Shown one piece after another: positions 35,906 through 43,679 of a stretch of 64,000 nt of DNA (its first letter is position 1; every line of letters begins with the position of its first letter). Position numbers and translations under genes: made by a program. The notes below the pieces were generated by a model, which was not told the DNA's origin, searched no databases, and saw only the letters and a program-made list of their open reading frames with translations. The stretch spans positions 1 through 64,000 of the forward strand of contig JAFZAZ010000007.1 of assembly GCA_017561985.1 (NCBI GenBank), in the 5' to 3' direction. The DNA is from Lachnospiraceae bacterium. Its GTDB lineage: Bacteria > Bacillota_A > Clostridia > Lachnospirales > Lachnospiraceae.

Positions 35906-37375
35906 TCACTCCAGTATGGTGATTCGCCCGTCAACCTTTGCGTCCAGTCCGTTGTTGGTCGCAAAATACTCCTCGATGATATTGTTGACCGACGTCGCGA
36001 CAACGCGCGGTTTCATGTTGACTTTGACCTCCTCGACCGGCACCCCGAAGAACTCGTCAAAGTTGTTGAAGTGGTAGTCCTGGATGCCCAGCCTGATGCG
36101 CATATCGTCGGTGACCTCCTCGCCCTTGAAGGTGAGCGACTCGATCGTGTGCGTCGACTTGCGGTATGTCACGCGGAGCGCCGAGGAAACCTGGTAAAAC
36201 TCCGTCTCTCCGACCCATGCGTCATCGCGGAACAGGTGTTGGAATATCCTGTGCAGCTGCGCGCCGGTCACCTCCACCATATAAAGCGGACCGTCGAACG
36301 GCGTGTTCTCGATCATGTCCTGATACTCGATGACCGGACCGAGTTCCTTCTTGCGGATGCTTCCCGAGCCGAACAGCATGACGTCGTAGCTCGCCTCCCA
36401 CGCCATGATGTCCGCGTAGAGGTTGCCCATCTCCGTCTCCTGCTCGCGGCAGGGATGCGTGAGCTTTCTCGCCCAGCGCGTCACGACACGCTTGTATTTG
36501 CTGTCGGTCTGCGTGCGGTAGCTGTCGATCAGCTCGTCCATGATCTCGTCCTTCGGCGCCGTGTCCTCGTTGATCGGAACACTCTTCCACCGGATATCCG
36601 CGATCTCTTTTTTGTCCGTATCGTACTGGATGTCGAACCGGCCGATCACGCCCGTGCCGGTACCTGCCTGCACGATCGGGATTCCGTTCACGATCTCCAT
36701 CTCGTCCATAAACGTGTGCGAGTGTCCGCCGATGATCAGATTGACGCCCCAGTCGGGATCGAGCATCTCCGCGAGCTTGCGGTCGTTGTCGATACCGATG
36801 TGTGTCAGGAGGATCGTCATGTCCGTGCGCACCGTGCGGTAATTGTCGCAGATGATACCGACTTCCTTCGCCGCCGATTCAAGGTCGATGAAGGTGCCGA
36901 TGATCTTCTCATTTTTCGTGGAGGCGAGAACCTCCTCCGTGAGGATTCCGATGAACATGATCTTCATCCCGCCGACTTCCACGTCGAGGTACGGCGTGAA
37001 CACGCGGGCGTTGTTCATCGTGATGAAGAGATTGGCGTTGACAATCGGAAACTTTGCGCATTTTTCGAGGAACAGAAGATGTGCGAAGCCGTAATCGACC
37101 TCGTGGTTGCCGATGGTCGCCACGTCCGGATTCAGGTTGTTCATCAGGTCAATCGTCGACAGTCCCTGATACTCCGAGTCGATCACGGAGCCGCGGAACA
37201 TGTCGCCCGCGATCGCGTAGATGACGTTCTCCCGCTCCGAGCGCACCTTGCTCACATACCCGGCCAGACGGCTCAGTCCGCCGGTCTCTTTCCCGTCCGT
37301 CTCCTTCGGCAGAAAATCCCCGTGGAGATCGTTCGAATGCAGCAGTGTCAGTTTCTTAATGCCGCTCTCTCCCAT
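35906..37375 (-). CDS. Bifunctional metallophosphatase/5'-nucleotidase
   Basis: This 489-residue protein has an N-terminal calcineurin-like metallophosphatase domain with LLHSNDLHGDF (about 12-22), GDMFRG, GNHEVDYG and GGHSHTF metal motifs, and a C-terminal 5'-nucleotidase domain. It hydrolyses nucleotides or related phosphoesters. No signal peptide is visible, unlike UshA-type periplasmic enzymes, so it is likely cytosolic. AAGGAGG sits before the ATG at 37375; a GTG two codons earlier is too close to it. It follows the XRE regulator gene with a 15-base gap. Confidence 0.9.
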   Translation of the reverse strand: MGESGIKKLTLLHSNDLHGDFLPKETDGKETGGLSRLAGYVSKVRSERENVIYAIAGDMFRGSVIDSEYQGLSTIDLMNNLNPDVATIGNHEVDYGFAHLLFLEKCAKFPIVNANLFITMNNARVFTPYLDVEVGGMKIMFIGILTEEVLASTKNEKIIGTFIDLESAAKEVGIICDNYRTVRTDMTILLTHIGIDNDRKLAEMLDPDWGVNLIIGGHSHTFMDEMEIVNGIPIVQAGTGTGVIGRFDIQYDTDKKEIADIRWKSVPINEDTAPKDEIMDELIDSYRTQTDSKYKRVVTRWARKLTHPCREQETEMGNLYADIMAWEASYDVMLFGSGSIRKKELGPVIEYQDMIENTPFDGPLYMVEVTGAQLHRIFQHLFRDDAWVGETEFYQVSSALRVTYRKSTHTIESLTFKGEEVTDDMRIRLGIQDYHFNNFDEFFGVPVEEVKVNMKPRVVATSVNNIIEEYFATNNGLDAKVDGRITILE

Positions 37376-37390
37376 AAGCACCCTCCTTGA

Positions 37391-38395
37391 TTATTCCTCT
37401 TTGGAACCGGACACTGCCCCCAGGATATTGATGATAGCGGCATAAACGACTCCTCCGACCGGGAACACAAGCCAGGAGTACGCCCAGCCGTCCCAGAGGT
37501 AGCCCCACAGGAAGAACAACACCCATGCCGAGAGCCAATATACTGTGGTAAATGCACCGATTACCGTACTTTTTTCCTTCCTCTGGCGAGTGAAATCACC
37601 CTCCTGAAGAAGACGCTCATACATTCCGTTCACCGAGTTTGCGCGAACCAGGAGATTCACAGCAAAACTTACGATGAAAAGCAACAGACTGGTCATGAGA
37701 AGGATCCAGTGGCCTCCGCAGGCAAGCACGGACACCGCGATCAGCGGAATGACTCCCGCGATGATCATGATGACACCGATCGCCGTCTTGCAGACGATGG
37801 AAGACTCGTCCGCCTTCCTGCGCTCCTTCACCATGCCGGAAACACCGTACATCGTCTCGATCGGCTCGGTCTCCAGATACTGAAACCGTTTTGTCTTCAT
37901 GCCGTCTTTGATAAAGAAAAATACTGCGATTGCCACGAACAGAAGAAGCGCGCAGACGCCGATGGCGGTCGCCGCCGTCTCCGTGAGTGCACAGCCGGGG
38001 AAGACGGAAAGCCCGAGCAGGAGGATTAAAACAGCCGGTCCCGCGACGATCAGGCTCACCATGTTCGCGCGTCGGGGAATAATCTTCCCTTCCGTCTCAA
38101 GGTAGTCACACGCCTCCTCCATGGAGACTTTAATCACATTTTCCGCGTCGCCAATCCGTTCTACCGTTGTAGAAGGAGCGGCGATATCCGCGGGTTCCAT
38201 CTCGTCCTTCAGCAGATAATCGGTCGTTACGCCGAAGATATCCGCCATCTTAATGATCTTTTGAATATCGGGAATCGCCTGAGCGCCCTCCCATTTGGAG
38301 ATCGACTGCCGCGATACGGACAGCTGCTCCGCGAGCTCTTCCTGCGACCATCCGAGTTTCTTTCTTTCGTTTATAATCTTGTCAGCGAGTATCAT
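37391..38395 (-). CDS. XRE-family regulator with membrane domain
   Basis: This 334-residue protein has an N-terminal helix-turn-helix (about 5-60, WSQEELAEQLSVSRQSISKWE, partial) and several C-terminal membrane segments (about 110-140, 145-160, 210-255, 285-325). Such HTH-plus-membrane proteins are common in Clostridia and may sense membrane state. The ATG at 38395 has GGAAAGGA; the longer frame lacks a site. It probably shares an operon with the nucleotidase downstream, but a functional link is not evident. Confidence 0.87.
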   Translation of the reverse strand: MILADKIINERKKLGWSQEELAEQLSVSRQSISKWEGAQAIPDIQKIIKMADIFGVTTDYLLKDEMEPADIAAPSTTVERIGDAENVIKVSMEEACDYLETEGKIIPRRANMVSLIVAGPAVLILLLGLSVFPGCALTETAATAIGVCALLLFVAIAVFFFIKDGMKTKRFQYLETEPIETMYGVSGMVKERRKADESSIVCKTAIGVIMIIAGVIPLIAVSVLACGGHWILLMTSLLLFIVSFAVNLLVRANSVNGMYERLLQEGDFTRQRKEKSTVIGAFTTVYWLSAWVLFFLWGYLWDGWAYSWLVFPVGGVVYAAIINILGAVSGSKEE

Positions 38396-38491
38396 ATTGA
38401 TTCCTTTCCGCAGGATCGGTATTCTCCCCTGCTTTGCGTTTTTGTGTGTTCGCTTAAGCAGGTTCATCGTACCAAAACAGACGGTTGCACG

Positions 38492-38520
38492 CCATAAATT
38501 CGACTTTTCAATTTGTCAAC
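38492..38520 (-). promoter_or_regulatory. Promoter of the XRE-nucleotidase operon
   Basis: On the minus strand: perfect -35 TTGACA (38515-38520), 17-base spacer, weak -10 TATGGC (38492-38497). Confidence 0.5.
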
Positions 38521-38535
38521 CGGCGGTTGCATTCC

Positions 38536-39393
38536 CTAGAAAATATAGGTTTCCAGGCTCTCCACAAGCGCATCGGAGCCATTTTCCATATGAGCGATGA
38601 AAGTGAGGACCATATCCTCGCCGGGGAGATAATAACAGCGCTTTCCCCATTTTCCGCTCAGGTAAAAACCGTCACGATACTTCCAGAAATAGAATCCGTA
38701 GCCGCTCTCGCGGTTTTTGATCTGCACCGAGGTCGCAATATCGATATACTCTTTCGAGACGACTCTCTTTCCCTTGTACACGCCGCCCTCGCGAAACATC
38801 AAACCGAAGCGGCTCAGCTCGTTCGTTGTGAGTTTCATTCCGCTCGCGCCGTAAAAATACCCCTCGGGACTTCTCTCACACTCCGCGCCGGTGATCTCGA
38901 GCGGCTCGAGAATTCTCTCCCGGATGAAATCCCACACATCGCCGCCGATCGCGTCCGCAAGCGCCACGCTCACGAGGTACGAAGGGATGTTGCTGTAGGA
39001 AAATGTGCGCTCCTTCGGGTTTGCGATCGGGCATGCGAGCGAAAACCGCAGCCAGTCGTCTCCCTCCGGGCGGAACGGAAATCCGTCGACAGACATCGTC
39101 AGAAGCCGCTCGATCGTGAATTCGGCAAATGTCTCCCGCTGCGCGTCGCTCATCTCGCTCACATAGCTCTTCGGAAGATACTCAAGAACACATCGCTTCG
39201 GATCGATCTTTCCCTCCTCCCACGCAATCCCGTACGCAAGGGAGAGCACCGACTTCGTCGCAGAATAGATCGGGTATCTCGTCTGCGTCGTGTCCCCGTA
39301 CGAGTCGGTCAATATGCCGCCGCGGTATACTTCAATTCCCTTGACATCAAGCTTCTTCCGCTCGATGTCGTCGACCAGCGCCTGAAAATTCAT
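38536..39393 (-). CDS. Serine beta-lactamase-like hydrolase
   Basis: This 285-residue protein is of the class C beta-lactamase/penicillin-binding-like family (PF00144 type). The active-site SxxK is SATK at about 44-47, and the YxN motif is in FSYSN near 140. No signal peptide is visible, so it is likely cytosolic. Many such proteins are esterases or peptidases rather than drug-resistance enzymes; I infer no resistance role. It follows the MalY and DUF3737 genes on the same strand but after a hairpin. Confidence 0.85.
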   Translation of the reverse strand: MNFQALVDDIERKKLDVKGIEVYRGGILTDSYGDTTQTRYPIYSATKSVLSLAYGIAWEEGKIDPKRCVLEYLPKSYVSEMSDAQRETFAEFTIERLLTMSVDGFPFRPEGDDWLRFSLACPIANPKERTFSYSNIPSYLVSVALADAIGGDVWDFIRERILEPLEITGAECERSPEGYFYGASGMKLTTNELSRFGLMFREGGVYKGKRVVSKEYIDIATSVQIKNRESGYGFYFWKYRDGFYLSGKWGKRCYYLPGEDMVLTFIAHMENGSDALVESLETYIF

Positions 39394-39431
39394 TCGATTT
39401 CCCCACTTTCTTTTGTATGTCTTTATAACAA

Positions 39432-39468
39432 TGTCCGGGTCAGCGCATCACCGCAGGATTCCCGGACA
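39432..39468 (-). terminator. Possible terminator between MalY and the beta-lactamase-like gene
   Basis: TGTCCGGG (39432-39439) pairs with CCCGGACA (39461-39468). On the minus strand UUGUUAUAAAG follows, so the U-run is weak; partial read-through is likely. Confidence 0.5.
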
Positions 39469-39481
39469 CAGTTTTCAAAAA

Positions 39482-40648
39482 TCATCGTTTCTGCCACAGC
39501 CGAAGGCCGTCGATCAGGCGTCTCACGCCGTCCTCGCAGAGAGCGCGCGGACATGCGACATTCATTCGGATGTGCTCGGCACCCGCATCCGCAAAATGCC
39601 TTCCGTCGCTCACAAACAGCCCGGTCTTCTCCCGCAGAAAATGCGCGATCTCCTCGCTGCTTCCGCCCATCGCGGTCAGGTCGATCCACAGAAGGTACGT
39701 CGCCTCTCCCGGAACTACAAACACCTCCGGAAGCTCCGCCGCCAGCGTCTCCGCCACGTACCTGCGGTTCTCAAACACATATGCACGCATCTCGTCGAGC
39801 CATTCGCCGCCCTCCGTGAACGCCGCGATCGCCGCGGTCTCGGCAAAGCTGTTCGGTTCGCCGACCTCGTCGGTGTTGACCGCGCGCCAGATCTTATGAC
39901 GAAGCACGGGATCCTCCGCATAGGCCGCAGCCGTGTGAAGCCCCGCGAGATTGAACGCCTTCGTGGGCGCGATGCAGCTGATGCTCACCTCGCGGCATGC
40001 GTCCGAAACCGACGCAAACGGCACATACCCCGTGCCCGGCGCCGTGATGTCGCAATGAATCTCGTCGGAGAGAACGATCACGTGGTGTTTTTTCGCAAGC
40101 TCTCCGACCTTCGCCAGCTCCTCGCGCGACCAGATTTTTCCGATCGGGTTGTGCGGGTTGCAAAGGATCATCAGCGATGTCTGAGGGTCGCTCATTTTGC
40201 GCTCAAGGTCCGCAAAATCCATGCGGTAAGCGCCGTTTTCGTAGATCAGCGGATTCTCAAGCACGCGACAGCCGTTGTTCACGATGCTGTTGAAAAATGT
40301 CGGATACACCGGCGTCTGCACCAGGACGTTCTCGTTCGGCGTCGCAAACTTGCGGACCGCGGACGAGAGCACCGGGATCACTCCGGTGCAGTACACGAGA
40401 CATTCGCCCTTCATCGCAAAGCCGTGGCGGTCACGCCACCAGTTCGCGTACGCAGCGCGCCAGCGCACGGACACGTCCGCGTAGCCGAACACACCGTGGG
40501 CAAGACGCTTTTCAAGCGCCTCGCGGATCTGCGGCGCCGCCTGAAAGTCCATGTCCGCCACCCACATGGGAAGCTCGTTCGCGCTGACGTCCCATTTTAC
40601 GGAATCCGAAGAGCGTCTGTCGATAATTGTATCAAAATCGTATTTCAT
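39482..40648 (-). CDS. MalY/PatB-type pyridoxal-phosphate aminotransferase or C-S lyase
   Basis: This 388-residue fold-type I PLP enzyme has the catalytic Lys at about residue 230 (APTKAFNLAG). Other hallmarks are KWDVSANELPMWVADMDF near the N terminus, CNPHNPIGK and LSDEIHCD. The family includes cystathionine beta-lyases and related C-S lyases. The ATG at 40648 has GGGAGA; upstream frame is inside the spacer. It follows the DUF3737 gene with an 11-base gap, a pairing that recurs in Firmicutes and suggests co-expression. Confidence 0.9.
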   Translation of the reverse strand: MKYDFDTIIDRRSSDSVKWDVSANELPMWVADMDFQAAPQIREALEKRLAHGVFGYADVSVRWRAAYANWWRDRHGFAMKGECLVYCTGVIPVLSSAVRKFATPNENVLVQTPVYPTFFNSIVNNGCRVLENPLIYENGAYRMDFADLERKMSDPQTSLMILCNPHNPIGKIWSREELAKVGELAKKHHVIVLSDEIHCDITAPGTGYVPFASVSDACREVSISCIAPTKAFNLAGLHTAAAYAEDPVLRHKIWRAVNTDEVGEPNSFAETAAIAAFTEGGEWLDEMRAYVFENRRYVAETLAAELPEVFVVPGEATYLLWIDLTAMGGSSEEIAHFLREKTGLFVSDGRHFADAGAEHIRMNVACPRALCEDGVRRLIDGLRLWQKR

Positions 40649-40659
40649 GTGTCTCCCTG

Positions 40660-41568
40660 TCAATTCCCGTCTGCCCGGTTCGCCTCTTTTTTCCGCAGCC
40701 ACTCCGGCCTGTCGGACTCTTTCGCTATGTCGTTACATATGATCCGCGTCTTCGAAGGATCGATTTTGTCCTTCTCAATGATCAGCTCCCCGATGCTCTC
40801 CGCGCGGATCGTGCCGGATCCGGGGTTGAAGACGCTCTCCAGCTTCGAGGTGATCTCCGCGTCCACCGAGGAGTACTCGAACGCGAGCGTCGTATTGATG
40901 AGCTTGCAGTTCTTCATCACGAGATTGTCGATGTAGCACATGCCCTGCAGACTCTCGATCGTGCAGTTCACAAGCGTCAGGTTCTTCGAGTTCCAGCCGA
41001 GGTACTCGCCGGAGATGAACGAATCGTACACCGTGATGTTCTCGCTGTTCCAGAAAGCATCCTTCGTGAGAAGCCGCGAATTGCGGATCACCGCACGCTT
41101 CACTCCGTCGAAGGAATAATTTCCGTCGAGCGTCAGCCCGTCGACCGACATGTCCTCACAGTTCATCGCAAAATAATCCCCGTTCGCAACGGAAACGTTC
41201 TTGAGCACAATGTTTTGGCACGTCCACAGCGTCTCCTTCGCGTCCGTAAACGCCACGTCGACAAGGCGGATGTTTTTGCTTCTGCGGAAATTCTTCGGCG
41301 CCTGGATCACGGCGTTCGTCACGTTGATGTTCTCGGTGTACCACACGCCCGCGCGCGCCATGTCAAACCACGTGCATCCGTCTGCGCGCACGTTATTGCA
41401 GTACCACAGCGGGTATTTCCAGCGGAACAGCGAACTGTTCAGTTCAATATTGCGGCTCTCCTTCAACGGCGACTCGCCGCGGTCAAACACGCAATCCGAA
41501 ATTCTCACATCCTCGCTTCCGAACAGCGCTCTCTCTCCGGTCAATAATTGCTGTTTAATCTCCGTCAT
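40660..41568 (-). CDS. DUF3737 beta-helix-like protein
   Basis: This 302-residue protein is made of short repeats with pentapeptide/beta-helix character (e.g. LVDVAFTDAKETLW, IVLKNVSVANGDYF, LTLVNCTIESLQG). It opens MTEIKQQLLTGERALFGSEDV, which matches DUF3737. Function is unknown. Extended ladder-like folds of this sort often bind other proteins. A TATAAT promoter lies 60 bases upstream; MalY follows. Confidence 0.85.
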   Translation of the reverse strand: MTEIKQQLLTGERALFGSEDVRISDCVFDRGESPLKESRNIELNSSLFRWKYPLWYCNNVRADGCTWFDMARAGVWYTENINVTNAVIQAPKNFRRSKNIRLVDVAFTDAKETLWTCQNIVLKNVSVANGDYFAMNCEDMSVDGLTLDGNYSFDGVKRAVIRNSRLLTKDAFWNSENITVYDSFISGEYLGWNSKNLTLVNCTIESLQGMCYIDNLVMKNCKLINTTLAFEYSSVDAEITSKLESVFNPGSGTIRAESIGELIIEKDKIDPSKTRIICNDIAKESDRPEWLRKKEANRADGN

Positions 41569-41630
41569 ATCGTCTGCGCGACGCCTGCCGAAGCGGCGCC
41601 GCACTCCTTTCTGCACAATTCTATAACCGG

Positions 41631-41636
41631 ATTATA
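41631..41636 (-). promoter_or_regulatory. Extended -10 promoter of the DUF3737-MalY operon
   Basis: The minus strand carries TGC-TATAAT, an extended -10 that can work with a weak -35. Confidence 0.6.
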
Positions 41637-41708
41637 GCATGTCACCCCAAACCCGAAAAATGCAATATGTTTCCGTTGTGTTGTAGATTACCGTGGAAAA
41701 TGCTGCAC

Positions 41709-42344
41709 CTACGCGGCTGCGTGCCGCCGGTCTCCCATTTTCCGGACGATGGATATGGCAGGTCCGAGGAACAGGGCCATCAGGATGATACCGATGATCG
41801 GCACTCCGCCCACAAGCGTTCCGACCGCGATTGCCGCGGCGTCCCACGCGATACGGATCGACATCTTCGGCACCTTCGGCCAGCGCCCTGTGATCTTCTC
41901 GGTCAGGATGATCGGCAGTCCGTCGTACGGCGCAACACCCATGTCCGCGTTGATGTACACGGCCGCGCTGATGATAAAGCACAGCAGCGCCACAAGAAAG
42001 ATTCCCCACCGGCTCGCGGTCCTCGTGAACGCTTCGCCGGGAATACAACGATTCCATAGCCAGCAGAAGAAATCCGCGTAATAACCGACTAGAACCATGT
42101 TGAACACGGTTCCGAAGCCGATCAGCGACCGCTTGAACGCAAACACGATCGCAAGCATCACGACGTTGACGATCAGCTGCCATGTGCCGAAGCTCAGCCC
42201 GATGCGCTGCGCCGTCGAGCGGTTCATGAACGTGCACGGGTCCGTTCCGAGATCACACTTGATCAGAAACGAGAGGAACAAGCCCATCCCGAACACCGCG
42301 ATAAAACATTTGATTACTTCTTTCTTCTTCCAGCGAAAACTCAT
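41709..42344 (-). CDS. YczE/YyaS/YitT-like membrane protein
   Basis: This 211-residue protein has about five membrane segments (near 12-30, 53-70, 75-97, 110-133, 160-195). It carries the family hallmark LIKCDLGTDPCTFM and later NADMGVAPYDGLP. Function is unknown; some relatives sit near transporters or regulators. It starts 24 bases after the stop of the second AAA ATPase gene, so it may be transcribed with that operon. Confidence 0.8.
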   Translation of the reverse strand: MSFRWKKKEVIKCFIAVFGMGLFLSFLIKCDLGTDPCTFMNRSTAQRIGLSFGTWQLIVNVVMLAIVFAFKRSLIGFGTVFNMVLVGYYADFFCWLWNRCIPGEAFTRTASRWGIFLVALLCFIISAAVYINADMGVAPYDGLPIILTEKITGRWPKVPKMSIRIAWDAAAIAVGTLVGGVPIIGIILMALFLGPAISIVRKMGDRRHAAA

Positions 42345-42368
42345 TGTAAGACTACTCCGATGTCAATA

Positions 42369-43679
42369 TTACGACGCGCTTCTGCGAAGGCGGTCGAGAA
42401 TGTCGCGGCAGGCAGGCATTCCCTCTGCGCCGAAGAGATTGGTGAACAATCCCTCGAGGTCATCCATCGAGTAGCGGATGACGATCGGGCTCAGTCCGTC
42501 AAGCTTGCGGAGCACCTTCTTCGCGATCATGTCGTCAACGGCCTCCTCCTCGGTTCCGCCGCAGGCAACGTACACCGGAATGTACTCCTCAAACTGTCTG
42601 CGGATACGGTTTCCGTAGGTGACGCGGAACTGCTTGATCAGGAATTCGTCGAGCGTGCGGATCTTCTGTTCCATCTCTTCCGAGAGGCGGTACTGCTCCT
42701 TCGCCCTCTTCACAAGCTCCGCAAAATGTTTGAACGAGATCTTGTCCTCGCCGACATAGTTCGGCGCGAACGTCTCCGCCTTCTTGTCGAGGTTCATGAC
42801 CATCGCACGGTCGTACACCTTGTCGGAGATGGCGAATGTCGAGTCGTCGTTGTTGGCCGTTCCGACGAACCACACATTTTCCGGAATCCGGAGCATTCCC
42901 TTCTCGAGGAGCTTCGGGTCGTCCGAGAGCGTGTCGGAAACGACTTCGAGGTAGCGGTTCGCGGGATTCAACTCCATTTGGGAGAGGAAGTCCGCAAAAT
43001 AGTACTCCACGCGCGCGATGTTCATCTCATCGAGCACGACGATGTAGATTTCATCCGTGTGGCGCGCCTCGTAAAGCTTCTTGAGCAGCGTGCCCTCGCG
43101 GAATTTCTTCGTGAATTCGTTGAAGTAACCGATGATGTCCGAGCGCTCCTTCCACATCGGCTGTACGGAGATAACGGTGGACATGTTGGCGAGGTAATTG
43201 CCGAATGCCGTAGCCATGGAAGTCTTGCCGGTACCGGAGAGGCCCTGCATGACGACGAGGTGGGAAACGCCGAGGCCGGCCACGAACTTGCGGACGTCTG
43301 CCTCGCTGTAATAAAGTCCCAGCCGCGAAGCCGCGTAGTCGCGGAAATTCCGGCAGATATCCTCGAGCGTCAGCGCGTCATTGTACGCGGGCGCCGTGTA
43401 GTTCGCAAACGCGATGTCCATGCTCGCCAGCGAGTGGAATCGCGAGGTGATCTCGTCCACCTCGACCGTGATCGGATTGCCGTTCTCGTCGAGCTGCTGG
43501 CTCTTGATCGCCTCATTTTTCTTCTCGGTGTTGACCATGACAAGCACCGTGACAACCATCGCTCCGATACAGAGGAACAGTATTACGAAGTACACCGTGA
43601 GCGCCGGCCCCGAAGAGAGAGCCGCCCACAGTTTCTCGAACAATGTTCCGAAAAGCAGTTTGTTAATCATCGTTTTCAT
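42369..43679 (-). CDS. Membrane-tethered McrB/MoxR-like AAA ATPase (second copy)
   Basis: This 436-residue protein has one membrane segment (about 28-50), a linker, and a cytosolic AAA domain. Walker A is GLSGTGKT at about 146-153, Walker B IVVLDEMN at 213-220 followed by IARVEYYFADFLS, and sensor 1 GTANNDDS at 273-280. The DEMNxARVEYYF pattern is typical of McrB-type ATPases. It is a paralogue of the ATPase at 47444-48805. Its start lies 17 bases inside the preceding transglutaminase gene, so translation is probably coupled. Confidence 0.85.
   Translation of the reverse strand: MKTMINKLLFGTLFEKLWAALSSGPALTVYFVILFLCIGAMVVTVLVMVNTEKKNEAIKSQQLDENGNPITVEVDEITSRFHSLASMDIAFANYTAPAYNDALTLEDICRNFRDYAASRLGLYYSEADVRKFVAGLGVSHLVVMQGLSGTGKTSMATAFGNYLANMSTVISVQPMWKERSDIIGYFNEFTKKFREGTLLKKLYEARHTDEIYIVVLDEMNIARVEYYFADFLSQMELNPANRYLEVVSDTLSDDPKLLEKGMLRIPENVWFVGTANNDDSTFAISDKVYDRAMVMNLDKKAETFAPNYVGEDKISFKHFAELVKRAKEQYRLSEEMEQKIRTLDEFLIKQFRVTYGNRIRRQFEEYIPVYVACGGTEEEAVDDMIAKKVLRKLDGLSPIVIRYSMDDLEGLFTNLFGAEGMPACRDILDRLRRSAS

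Noticed and set aside
38536..39393. Antibiotic-resistance beta-lactamase
   Set aside because: The SxxK/YxN motifs fit the wide serine-hydrolase family, and no signal peptide is visible; most members are not resistance enzymes.
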